NCBI GenBank assembly: GCA_035532755.1
Contig: DATKQI010000125.1
Span: 1-7,460 of the forward strand
Length of the DNA stretch: 7,460 nt
Reading direction: 5' to 3'
Source of the DNA: DATKQI01 sp035532755
GTDB lineage: Bacteria > Pseudomonadota > Alphaproteobacteria > Acetobacterales > Acetobacteraceae
Shown here in pieces: positions 1 through 5,613 of the stretch; position 1 is the stretch's first letter, and the number at the start of each line of letters is the position of its first letter. Under the pieces are notes generated by a model that had not been told where the DNA came from, did not search any database, and saw nothing but the letters and a program-made list of their open reading frames with translations. A program made the position numbers and the translations under genes.

Positions 1-687
1 CCGCAGGGCGGGAACCGGGCGGGCGTGGCGGTGCTGCTGCTGCTGATCAGCATGATGGGCGGGCGGTTGATCCCGAGTTTTACCCGCAACTGGCTGGCGC
101 GCACGTATCCCGCCGGCCGGATGCCGGCGCCGTTCGGGACGATGGATCGCGTGGCGCTCGGCGCGGTCGCGCTTGCGCTGCTGGGCTGGGTCGTGGCGCC
201 GGGCGCGACCGCAAGCTCCTGGGTCGCGCTTGCCGCCGGCTTGCTGCTGCTTGGCCGCCTTGCACGTTGGGAGGGTTGGCGCACCGGACGGGAGCCGCTG
301 ATGCTGGTCCTGCATGTGGGCTACGCCTGGCTGGCGAGCGGGTTCCTGCTGCTCGGGATTGCCGGGCTGACCGGGTGGCTGGCGCCGGCCGACGCGGTGC
401 ACGGGCTGACGATGGGGGCGGTCGGCACCATGACCCTTGCGGTGATGACCCGCGCCACTCTGGGCCATACCGGCGGGGCGTTGCATGCCGGGCCGGGGAC
501 CTGCGCGGGCTATGCTCTGGTCAGTCTCGCGGCGCTGCTACGGGTTGCGGCGCCACTGGCCGGGGACGACACGCTACTGCTGCTCGTGCTCGCCGGGGCG
601 GCCCGGAGCGGCGCGTTCGGGCTGTTCGTGGTCTTGTATTTCGGGCCGCTCACCCGGGCGCGGGTCCGCCGCCCCGATTCGCGGTGA
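1..687 (+). CDS. nnrS: NnrS family protein, C-terminal part (5' end outside window)
   Basis: NnrS proteins are heme- and copper-containing inner-membrane proteins, usually co-regulated with nitrite and NO reductases, that protect against nitrosative stress. The frame is open from the first base and gives 228 residues ending in TGA at 685-687. A GTG at 25 is in frame, but the preceding codons (GNRAG) already read as NnrS, so the true start lies upstream. Family landmarks, counted from the first codon in the window, are GGRLIPSFTRNW (20-31), RLARWEGWRT (86-95), LHVGYAW with H105, and the strongly conserved block from H134 to H156 (HGLTMGAVGTMTLAVMTRA, then LGH). About six hydrophobic segments are visible, and the tail is a short basic stretch, as usual. 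Roughly the N-terminal 40% of a typical 390-400 residue protein is missing. The gene lies upstream of the transporter on the same strand with a 99-base gap. The family call is firm; NO stress as its role here comes from family knowledge. Confidence 0.9.
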   Translation, partial: PQGGNRAGVAVLLLLISMMGGRLIPSFTRNWLARTYPAGRMPAPFGTMDRVALGAVALALLGWVVAPGATASSWVALAAGLLLLGRLARWEGWRTGREPLMLVLHVGYAWLASGFLLLGIAGLTGWLAPADAVHGLTMGAVGTMTLAVMTRATLGHTGGALHAGPGTCAGYALVSLAALLRVAAPLAGDDTLLLLVLAGAARSGAFGLFVVLYFGPLTRARVRRPDSR

Positions 688-726
688 CGGGGGCATGCCG
701 ACACCCCGCGACGGGGAGGGCTGCCT

Positions 727-759
727 CGGCACGGTGCGGCACGGTCGTCGGCCGTGCCG
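727..759 (+). promoter_or_regulatory. Tandem 10-mer and perfect hairpin upstream of transporter
   Basis: The sequence CGGCACGGTG (727-736) is repeated with one mismatch at 737-746. The second copy's CGGCACGG (737-744) pairs perfectly with CCGTGCCG at 752-759 around a 7-base loop. The first copy carries the same eight bases, so two alternative 5' arms compete for one 3' arm. The hairpin ends three bases before the AGGTGGAG ribosome binding site. There is no T-run, so it is not a classical intrinsic terminator. It could be an nnrS 3' stabiliser, an attenuator or a protein site; which one is unknown. Confidence 0.4.
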
Positions 760-761
760 GT

Positions 762-769
762 AGGTGGAG
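762..769 (+). promoter_or_regulatory. Strong Shine-Dalgarno with ambiguous start codon
   Basis: AGGTGGAG is the best ribosome binding site in the nnrS-transporter gap. It is 6 bases from an ATG at 776, which is out of frame with the transporter, and 17 bases from the in-frame ATG at 787, which is long for efficient initiation. This spacing is why the transporter start is uncertain. Confidence 0.5.
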
Positions 770-775
770 ATTTCG

Positions 776-868
776 ATGACGTCACGATGCGGTACCGCCC
801 GACTGGCCCCCGAAGGCAGCCCGGCGATGGCGTGTTTGCCGGCCCCTGGCGACCCGGGAATGTCGTGA
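776..868 (+). CDS. Possible 30-residue leader ORF (very uncertain)
   Basis: An ATG at 776, ideally placed 6 bases after AGGTGGAG, opens a 30-codon frame (MTSRCGTARL... ending PGDPGMS) that stops with TGA at 866-868. That stop overlaps a GTG at 865 by the GTGA arrangement. The GTG is in frame with the transporter and just before its first conserved motif. The peptide resembles nothing I know and is rich in Pro, Gly and Ala, as expected of a chance frame in GC-rich DNA. It could be a translational coupling leader, or the frame could be accidental and the transporter start at 787. Confidence 0.2.
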   Translation: MTSRCGTARLAPEGSPAMACLPAPGDPGMS

Positions 869-1881
869 AACATCTTCCGCCCGCCTATTTCGCGCTGGTG
901 ATGGCGACCGGAATCGTCTCGATCGCGGCACGGGATTTCCAGATTCCCGTCCTGGCGGCCGGGCTGTTCGCGGTCAATCTTGCCGCCTACGCGGTGCTGG
1001 CGGCGCTGAGCGTGCTGCGGGCGATCCGCTACCCGCGGCTCTTTTTCGCCGACATGACCGACCACCGGCTCGGGCCCGGCTTCTTCACCGCGGTCGCCGG
1101 GTCCTGCATCCTCGGCACCCAGTTCCTGCTGATGGCGCACAGCCTGGCGGCGGCGATCGTGTTCCTGGCGCTCGGCGTCGCGCTGTGGATCGGCCTCACC
1201 TACACGATCTTCACCGCCTTCACGGTCAAGCGCCACAAGCCGCCGCTGGAGGAGGGGATCACCGGGGCCTGGCTGATCGCCGTGGTCGCCACCCAGTCGA
1301 TTGCGGTGCTGGCGGCGCTGATCGCCGGGCACTGGCCGCAGCCCTACCAGCTGGAGCTCAATTTCTTCGCGCTGTCGATGTGGTTGTGGGGCGGGATGTT
1401 CTACATCTGGATCATCTCGCTGATCTTCTACCGCTACAACTTTTTTCCCTTCTCGCCAGGCGACCTGACACCGCCCTACTGGATCAACATGGGGGCGATG
1501 GCGATCTCCACCCTGGCTGGCGCGCGGCTGGTGCAGAACACGCCGGATGCGCCGTTCCTGGCTTCGTTGTTGCCGTTCCTGAAGGGATTCACCGTGTTCT
1601 ACTGGGCCACCGGAACGTGGTGGATCCCGATGCTGCTGGTGCTCGGCGTGTGGCGGCACCTGATCCAGCGGTTTCCGCTGCGCTACGATCCGCTGTACTG
1701 GGGCGCGGTGTTTCCGTTGGGAATGTACACCGTGGCGACACTGCAAATGGCTGAGGCGCTCGATCTGCCGTTCCTGAACCCGCTGCCGCCGGTGGTGTTC
1801 GCGTTCGCGCTGGCGGCCTGGACGCTCGCCTTCGTGGGGCTGCTGTGGGAGCTGCGCAGACTGCTACCGCGCCCGCGTTGA
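787..1881 (+). CDS. TehA/Mae1-type (SLAC1-like) C4-dicarboxylate/tellurite transporter family protein
   Basis: This is an integral inner-membrane protein of the tellurite-resistance/dicarboxylate transporter (TDT) family, whose members move anions such as malate or act as SLAC1-like anion channels. From the ATG at 787 it has 364 residues with about ten hydrophobic segments. Family signatures include LPPAYFALVMATGIVSIAAR (30-49), the RAIRYP loop (79-84), GSCILGTQFLL (105-115), IFTAFTVKRHKPPLEEGI ending near 158, and a C-terminal half with FYWATGTWWIPML (271-283), LRYDPLYWGAVFPLGMY (298-314) and AWTLAFVGL. The start is uncertain. GTG 754 sits inside the upstream hairpin and precedes the ribosome binding site, so it is unlikely. 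ATG 787 has distant Shine-Dalgarno support. GTG 865 would start directly before the conserved LPPAYF motif. Substrate cannot be told from sequence. Position behind nnrS suggests, but does not prove, co-expression. Confidence 0.88.
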   Translation: MRYRPTGPRRQPGDGVFAGPWRPGNVVKHLPPAYFALVMATGIVSIAARDFQIPVLAAGLFAVNLAAYAVLAALSVLRAIRYPRLFFADMTDHRLGPGFFTAVAGSCILGTQFLLMAHSLAAAIVFLALGVALWIGLTYTIFTAFTVKRHKPPLEEGITGAWLIAVVATQSIAVLAALIAGHWPQPYQLELNFFALSMWLWGGMFYIWIISLIFYRYNFFPFSPGDLTPPYWINMGAMAISTLAGARLVQNTPDAPFLASLLPFLKGFTVFYWATGTWWIPMLLVLGVWRHLIQRFPLRYDPLYWGAVFPLGMYTVATLQMAEALDLPFLNPLPPVVFAFALAAWTLAFVGLLWELRRLLPRPR

Positions 1882-2185
1882 GGCGCGCGCGTCCGACGGC
1901 CGAGACCCGGGGACGCCGGAATGGAATCCCCGGGGCTGCGGTTCGCGTCGATGCCGCGCACTTTCCCGCGACGGCGCGCTTCACCCGGGCGGCCGACCAG
2001 AAGCAGACCCGCCCCTTGGCGTAGGCGTAGGTGACCACATCCGGCATGTCGCGGAACACTGTGACACCGAAGAGCCCATTGTCGAGCGTCATCGCTCAGG
2101 CGTCCCTGTGCATACCGCACTCGGTGCCGACCTTACCGGTGGCGCGCAGTGGAGAACAAAGGGCGTTCACGAGTGCGCCGAACGA
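1882..2185. other. Convergent intergenic region without a recognisable gene
   Basis: These 304 bases lie between the transporter stop and the isochorismatase stop. Besides the hairpin at 1906-1934 I see no supportable gene. On the - strand a frame from ATG 2092 reads MTLDNGLFGVTVFRDMPDVV and continues to about 1955 with plausible composition before turning Ala/Arg-rich. It has no clear ribosome binding site and no family I recognise. It may be a decayed gene remnant or chance. Confidence 0.4.
1906..1934 (+). terminator. GC-rich hairpin after the transporter gene
   Basis: The arms CCCGGGGA (1906-1913) and TCCCCGGG (1927-1934) are perfectly complementary over 8 bp with a 13-base loop. The hairpin starts 25 bases after the transporter stop, at the junction of two convergent units. 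No T-run follows, so it is either a weak or Rho-assisted terminator or a 3' mRNA-stabilising stem. Confidence 0.45.
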
Positions 2186-2719
2186 TCACCTAATCACGGC
2201 AATCATGTCACGAAGGCGCGGGTGTTCCGCCGTCTCAAGCCATTCGAATACCACCATCTCCGTGGTCACGATCTCCGCTCCATTCCGCTCCATTCGCCGG
2301 ATCGCGGTTTCCTTGCTCCCTGAACGACGCGAGCCGACCGCGTCGCGCACGACATAGACGCGCCGGCCTGCACCCAGCAAGCCCATCACGGTCTGAAGCA
2401 CGCAGACATGGGCTTCGCATCCTGAGACGATAAGGTCATGCCGGTCCACGATCGTTTCCAGAAAGCCGGCCGTACGACACGCATCGAACGTCATCTTGTG
2501 CACAAGGTGACTGGTATCGGATCGGAGCTCCGGCACCGTGCTGCCGAGGCCGTTGGCGTTCTGTTCGGTGAACAGGATCGGCACTTGAAGCATCTCCGCC
2601 GCATCGAGGAGGCGGCGCGCGTTGGCGACGACCGACATGCTGTCATCGATCGCGGGAACGAGTTTGGACTGAAAGTCCACGACCAGAAAAATCGAACTCT
2701 CGCGATTGATAGTCGGCAT
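2186..2719 (-). CDS. Isochorismatase-family cysteine hydrolase
   Basis: This is a soluble 177-residue hydrolase of the isochorismatase/nicotinamidase-like superfamily, closest in pattern to the YcaC-type members; the substrate cannot be assigned. The catalytic triad is intact: D15 in FLVVDFQ, K75 in HLVHKMTFD, and nucleophile C106 in SGCEAHVCVLQT (99-110). The usual non-proline cis-peptide segment precedes C106. Other family blocks are TEQNANGLGSTVPELR (51-66) and YVVRDAVGSR (122-131), and the C-terminal MVVFEWLETAEHPRLRDMI matches the family end. The length is normal. The ATG at 2717-2719 follows GAAGGA (2729-2734 on the complement) with 9-base spacing. It stands alone, with 351 bases before it and a convergent junction after it. 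Isochorismate itself is an unlikely substrate, because no siderophore or menaquinone genes are nearby; many such family members remain uncharacterised amidases or hydrolases. Confidence 0.9.
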   Translation of the reverse strand: MPTINRESSIFLVVDFQSKLVPAIDDSMSVVANARRLLDAAEMLQVPILFTEQNANGLGSTVPELRSDTSHLVHKMTFDACRTAGFLETIVDRHDLIVSGCEAHVCVLQTVMGLLGAGRRVYVVRDAVGSRRSGSKETAIRRMERNGAEIVTTEMVVFEWLETAEHPRLRDMIAVIR

Positions 2720-3070
2720 GCTTCGTGGTCCTTCTCCAAAGATCTACGGCGTATTGTCCAGGCTTGCTCCAACCCGCGGCAGCGATGCATCCTCACCGAT
2801 GGTGTGGGCCGCGAAGGGGCCTTGATGATGCGCGCCCGTCCCGGCTGGCGCATCACCAGGAAGCCGACCAGTGCCAGATTGGCGCGGTTGAAGACCATGC
2901 CAGGGCCTAAGGCCGGCGCATAGAAGCCGAAATGATCCAGCATGAAGCGATGCCCGCCGATTGAGTCTCAATAATTGAGGGAACGTAAACGTTCTGGACC
3001 GGCCGTCCCCCAACTCTACGGCGTCGCTCATTCCGCACGCCGGCCCTCTGACGTAAGCGCCCAAAGCATT
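2720..3070. other. Long intergenic region upstream of the hydrolase
   Basis: This 351-base gap separates the MOSC gene stop from the hydrolase start, both on the - strand. The MOSC-proximal side carries the palindrome cluster at 2960-2994. Between that and the hydrolase, a - strand frame from ATG 2943 reads MLDHFGFYAPALGPGMVFNR with a short hydrophobic patch. It lacks a Shine-Dalgarno sequence and then runs into the hydrolase gene in another frame. I do not recognise it and treat it as a possible remnant or leader. I cannot point to a convincing -35/-10 pair for the hydrolase. Confidence 0.4.
2960..2994. promoter_or_regulatory. Clustered palindromes, probable operator
   Basis: Three alternating 6-mers with 1-base spacers occur in a row: ATTGAG (2960-2965), CTCAAT (2967-2972) and ATTGAG (2974-2979). 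They form two overlapping perfect inverted repeats. One base later comes GAACGTAAACGTTC (2981-2994), a perfect inverted repeat with 6-bp arms around AA. The stretch is far more AT-rich than its surroundings. Such dense dyad symmetry is typical of repressor sites for dimeric helix-turn-helix proteins. The likely target is the - strand hydrolase gene about 240 bases downstream, or a lost gene between. No regulator gene is present in the window, and the motif does not match an operator I know. Confidence 0.5.
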
Positions 3071-3613
3071 TCAGACCGGTACCAGCGACCGCCGTGGCTC
3101 GGGGGGCAGCTCGACACGGATCGGGTCGCCGGGCCGCACCATGCCCCCAACCACGACGATGCCCATGACACCCGCCTTGCGAATGAGCCTGCCCTGCGCA
3201 TCACGTCCCAGTACGGCCGCCATCAGACCCGGCTGAAAATCGTCCAGCTGAGCGCAAGGATTGCGTGGGCCGGTCACTTCGACCGCTGCCGCGTCGCCCA
3301 GGTGCAGCCGGGTGCCGCTCGGTAACCCGAGCAGATCGATACCGCGCGTGGTGATATTCTCGCCGATCTGCCCAACCGATACCGAGAAGCCGACCGTCCG
3401 CAGTTCATCAAACAGTTCGGCGTGGATCAGATGAATCTGGCGCAGGTTAGGCTGGTTCGGGTCGCCCGCAACTCTTGAACGGTGCTTCACGGTCTCGCCC
3501 ATATGCGCATCGCCCTCTACCCCTAGTCCGGGCAGGAGCCGAATGCGGTCCTGCGTCGCCTTATCGAACGTATGTGTCGCGCTGCGGGACACTGCGGTTA
3601 CTATGCCACTCAT
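3071..3613 (-). CDS. MOSC domain-containing protein
   Basis: MOSC domains bind sulfurated molybdenum cofactor or carry sulfur to metal-sulfur centres, as in the C-terminal part of Moco sulfurases and in YiiM-like proteins. This is a 180-residue single-domain version. Visible landmarks are LLPGLGVEGDAHMGETVKHR (26-45), PNLRQIHLIHAELFDEL (55-71), GQIGENITTRGIDLLGLPSG (81-100), the conserved cysteine C120 in VTGPRNPCAQLDDF, and RKAGVMGIVVVGGMVRPGD (145-163). The length fits stand-alone MOSC proteins. The ATG at 3611-3613 follows AGGAG (3623-3627 on the complement) with 9-base spacing, a strong start. It lies 108 bases after the DUF364 gene on the same strand, so the two may share a transcript. 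Its substrate is unknown; detoxification of N-hydroxylated compounds and Moco handling are family-level options only. Confidence 0.92.
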   Translation of the reverse strand: MSGIVTAVSRSATHTFDKATQDRIRLLPGLGVEGDAHMGETVKHRSRVAGDPNQPNLRQIHLIHAELFDELRTVGFSVSVGQIGENITTRGIDLLGLPSGTRLHLGDAAAVEVTGPRNPCAQLDDFQPGLMAAVLGRDAQGRLIRKAGVMGIVVVGGMVRPGDPIRVELPPEPRRSLVPV

Positions 3614-3721
3614 TGGCTTACGCTCCTCTCCCTACGTGCCAAGGAACCTGCACGCGACGGATCGTTCTACGGCGCCCGGCGCAATAAGATCTGCCACCGA
3701 TGCGCTGGGGATCATCACCCG

Positions 3722-4579
3722 TTAAGCTGCCCGCAATGCCGCATGCGTTGCCTGTCGCGTCAACACAACCTTCTCCGCGGAACGGCCGAAGAAGTGGTAA
3801 CCGGACCCGCCTTCGGCCAGCACGTCCAGAAACGCGTTCGGTGCGGTGACCCGTATGCCGCCGAGCACGTCGACACCGCGCCGCAGGAAGGCGTCGGGCA
3901 GTAGGCCGACCGTCGGGCCGACCACGACCACGCGGGTGGTGGGACGGCACAGCGCAAGCAAACGTTCCAGCGTGTCGTTCAGCAGCGTCGTTCCCGTGAT
4001 CAGCACGACATCGGCCGAGGGCAGCACTGCATCGGCCTGCTCAGACGGACGGAAATACGGCAGCTCATCCGGCTTCAGTGTCGCCGGGTCCATTTCCAGC
4101 ACGGTGAACTTCTGTCGCGCCTGCTTCAGGGATTTCAGGAACGGGACAAAGGCATCGACGACGACCACGTTTTCTCCCGGCTGTATGCCGGCCGCGTCGT
4201 ACGCATCGATGCCGGTACGGAGTTCCACACCGCGCGGCGCGCGTCGCTCCCAGCACATGTCGGCCAGGGCGTTCATGGTCGCAACGCCCACCGCGCGACG
4301 GATACCGCTGGCGGCCCGCGTCTCCCGGAGCAGGTCGCGAACCGGCCGACCGCGCAGCTTGCCTGGGAACGGCATGGCCAGGGCCGAACTCGGACAGCAG
4401 ACCGCCTCGGGGATCGACCGCAGTGGCGTCGCGCAGGCACCGGCCGCGCCGGTGTTCAGCTTCACGCCGGTAAAGAACAAGCCAATCGCCACACGTTCCA
4501 ACCCGATCCGATCCAGGTCATCGGCGAGGATTCCTTCGATGCCGGAAATGGTCTCCGCCAGGACTGTCTCTTCGTGCAT
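3722..4579 (-). CDS. DUF4213/DUF364 protein (putative heavy-metal chelation, Rossmann-like)
   Basis: The 285 residues match the two-part architecture DUF4213 (N-terminal, about 5-100) and DUF364 (about 110-275, a Rossmann-like domain annotated as putative heavy-metal chelation). Visible features are IGLFFTGVKLN (32-42), a Cys-containing stretch TPLRSIPEAVCCPSSALAMP (51-70) followed by GKLRGRPVRDLL, TMNALADMCW (101-110), the beta-strand motif NVVVVDAFVPFLKSL (137-151), ADVVLITGTTLLNDTLERLL (189-208) and RVVVVGPTVGLLPDAFLRRG (216-235). C49, C61 and C62 are possible metal ligands. The start at 4577-4579 follows AAAGAGAG (4588-4595 on the complement) with 8-base spacing. An in-frame ATG at 4613-4615 adds 12 residues but lacks a good ribosome binding site. 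Family members often sit with molybdenum or iron uptake genes; here the partner downstream is the MOSC gene. The biochemical function is not established. Confidence 0.85.
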   Translation of the reverse strand: MHEETVLAETISGIEGILADDLDRIGLERVAIGLFFTGVKLNTGAAGACATPLRSIPEAVCCPSSALAMPFPGKLRGRPVRDLLRETRAASGIRRAVGVATMNALADMCWERRAPRGVELRTGIDAYDAAGIQPGENVVVVDAFVPFLKSLKQARQKFTVLEMDPATLKPDELPYFRPSEQADAVLPSADVVLITGTTLLNDTLERLLALCRPTTRVVVVGPTVGLLPDAFLRRGVDVLGGIRVTAPNAFLDVLAEGGSGYHFFGRSAEKVVLTRQATHAALRAA

Positions 4580-4741
4580 GACATTCGCTCTCTTTGCGGG
4601 AAGCTGGTTGATCATGGAACGGACGCGCAGAGCAAGTGGAAGCGCGCTGGTGCCTGGCGTTCGTCGGGCTTGCGGGGAACCTGCATAACCGCCTGGTTCC
4701 GCTTTCGCGCGGCGAGACGCGTGTCCGACACCAGCCCCTCC

Positions 4742-4764
4742 GGGGGCGCGCCTGCTTGGCCCCC
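4742..4764 (-). terminator. Possible hairpin ending the DUF2249 operon
   Basis: GGGGGC (4742-4747) and GCCCCC (4759-4764) form a 6-bp all-G/C stem with an 11-base loop, 29 bases after the last DUF2249 stop in the direction of transcription. A competing stem GCCCC/GGGGC with loop TCCG overlaps it. No U-run follows, so it is weak evidence for termination. The rest of the 214-base gap 4580-4793 shows no gene. Confidence 0.3.
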
Positions 4765-4793
4765 CAGAACACGGTTTGCCCGGAGACGATGCG

Positions 4794-5048
4794 CTATCGC
4801 GCAGCGGCATGCTTCGCTGCCGGACGGCCGATCTCCACTCGCCAGACCTCCGGTCCCTGCTCCAGGTAGCGCCAGGAGAAGGCGCCGTGATGCTCGGCGT
4901 CGAACTGGTAGTAGAGCGGCTTCGGATCGTGGTCGTTCACCAGCTCGAACGCCGCTCCGGCCGCCAGCGCCTCGTAGGTGGCAAAAATGCGCCGGTGCCG
5001 TTCCGCGGGCACCAGCGTCCGCACGTCCAGAATGCGCGTGTCACTCAT
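4794..5048 (-). CDS. DUF2249 domain protein, single domain (last gene of operon)
   Basis: This 84-residue protein is almost entirely one DUF2249 domain: LDVRTLVPAERHRRIFATYE (7-26), then the hallmark NDHDPKPLYYQF (38-49), FSWRYLEQGPEVWRVEIGR (57-75) and a short Ala-rich tail. DUF2249 has no proven function. By fold prediction it is related to the TusA/SirA-like family, and it is often found near hemerythrin-like, NO-response or Fe-S genes. The ATG at 5046-5048 has AAGGAG (5058-5063 on the complement) at 9-base spacing. It overlaps the preceding gene's stop by 8 bases, so a longer frame extending upstream to 5090 is not the real start. No cysteine is present, so it cannot act as a TusA-type persulfide carrier. 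H20-type and HDP residues are candidates for ligand or metal contacts by conservation only. Confidence 0.87.
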   Translation of the reverse strand: MSDTRILDVRTLVPAERHRRIFATYEALAAGAAFELVNDHDPKPLYYQFDAEHHGAFSWRYLEQGPEVWRVEIGRPAAKHAAAR

Positions 5049-5283
5049 GGTCTGGGTCTCCTTGGTTGGAGGGATCGAACCCGACCTCACGGGCCAGGGT
5101 GTGCAGCGCCGCGGTCAGTCGTTCGGCTTCCCGCGCATGGCGATGGCGCAGCAGGGACCAGCCGCCGGCGGCGATCCGGCAGGCTTCCTCGGCGGCCCCA
5201 GCGCGAGCGAGCGCCAGCAGGGCCACGACCAGCAAGCGGTTGAGGTCGCCGATGTCATCCGTGGCGGCATCGGTCGCGGTCAT
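5041..5283 (-). CDS. Conserved-looking small helical protein, function unknown
   Basis: This 80-residue protein matches no family I can name. From about residue 11 to 67 it reads as two or three amphipathic helices: DLNRLLVVALLALARAG, AAEEACRIAAGGWSLLRHRH, and REAERLTAALHTLAREVGF. A polar acidic tail follows. It has one cysteine (C35) and several Arg/His residues in the middle. There is no signal peptide, and the hydrophobic face is too mixed for a membrane helix. It is accepted as a gene because its ATG (5281-5283) forms an ATGA overlap with the DUF59 stop, GAGGA (5290-5294 on the complement) sits 6 bases upstream, and its end overlaps the DUF2249 gene by 8 bases. Such placement suggests a partner or adaptor of the neighbouring DUF59 or DUF2249 proteins. 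A start at 5358 in the same frame would lie deep inside the DUF59 gene and is rejected. Confidence 0.72.
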   Translation of the reverse strand: MTATDAATDDIGDLNRLLVVALLALARAGAAEEACRIAAGGWSLLRHRHAREAERLTAALHTLAREVGFDPSNQGDPDHE

Positions 5284-5609
5284 TCCTGATCCTCGCGGAT
5301 GCGGAAATGCGCCTTCGCGTCCGGCGACATCCGTCGTGGCGACCATTCCGGGGTCCACACCACGGTGACGAACACGCCGGTCACGCCGGGCTCGTCCGCC
5401 AAGCGGCGCTCCACGCCGCCCACGATGTAGTCCTGCGCCGGGCAGCCGGGCGTGGTCATCGTCATCGCCACATCGACGAGTCCGCCCTCGATCCCGATGC
5501 CGTACACCAGGCCGAGGTCGACGATGTTGTAGCCGAGCTCGGGATCGAGCACGTCGCGCAGCGCATCGCGCAAGGTGGTTTCGGTGAGCGGCGGGGCGGC
5601 CTCGTCCAT
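5280..5609 (-). CDS. DUF59 metal-sulfur cluster assembly factor (PaaD/SufT/MIP18-like)
   Basis: The 109-residue protein is a stand-alone DUF59 (MIP18 family) domain. Relatives (PaaD, SufT, eukaryotic CIA2) help mature Fe-S proteins. The signature is clear: LRDVLDPELGYNIVDLGLVY (17-36), then VDVAMTMTTPGCPAQDYI with the conserved, functionally important C56, and the C-terminal VVWTPEWSPRRMSPDAKAHF (83-102), which matches the WxPxW...MSxxAK end. The length is normal and no domain is missing. The ATG at 5607-5609 follows GGGAG (5618-5622 on the complement) by 8 bases, and the gene begins 4 bases after the upstream DUF2249 stop. No phenylacetate (paa) or suf genes are visible, so it is probably a dedicated factor for this operon's targets rather than PaaD itself. 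Confidence 0.92.
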   Translation of the reverse strand: MDEAAPPLTETTLRDALRDVLDPELGYNIVDLGLVYGIGIEGGLVDVAMTMTTPGCPAQDYIVGGVERRLADEPGVTGVFVTVVWTPEWSPRRMSPDAKAHFRIREDQE

Positions 5610-5613
5610 CGGC

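Noticed and set aside
777..784. TGACGTCA palindrome at the transporter start
   Set aside because: A single 8-bp palindrome overlapping a start region, with no second site; too short to call an operator.
574..1746. Long - strand open frame opposite nnrS and the transporter
   Set aside because: It is antisense to two clear membrane-protein genes. Its product is Arg/Gln/His-rich with no family pattern, as expected of a GC-rich shadow frame.
2438..2923. + strand open frame across the hydrolase 5' half and gap
   Set aside because: It is antisense to the catalytic region of a well-matched hydrolase; no ribosome binding site and no family resemblance.
2491..2943. - strand frame starting MLDHFGFYAP
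   Set aside because: No Shine-Dalgarno sequence, no family match, and more than 200 bases overlap the hydrolase in another frame. Kept only as a possible remnant in the gap entry.
3614..3721. Possible promoter in the DUF364-MOSC gap
   Set aside because: A CTTATT-like -10 on the - strand has no matching -35 at proper spacing; the GGCGCC-rich stem there is too tight for a terminator.
4598..4620. TTGATCATGGAAC resembling half of an Fnr/Nnr box
   Set aside because: Only the TTGAT half matches; the expected ATCAA after four bases is absent. I found no full TTGAT-N4-ATCAA site in the window.
3846..4688. + strand 280-codon open frame opposite DUF364
   Set aside because: Ser/Thr/Arg-rich shadow; the - strand frame has clear DUF4213/DUF364 motifs.
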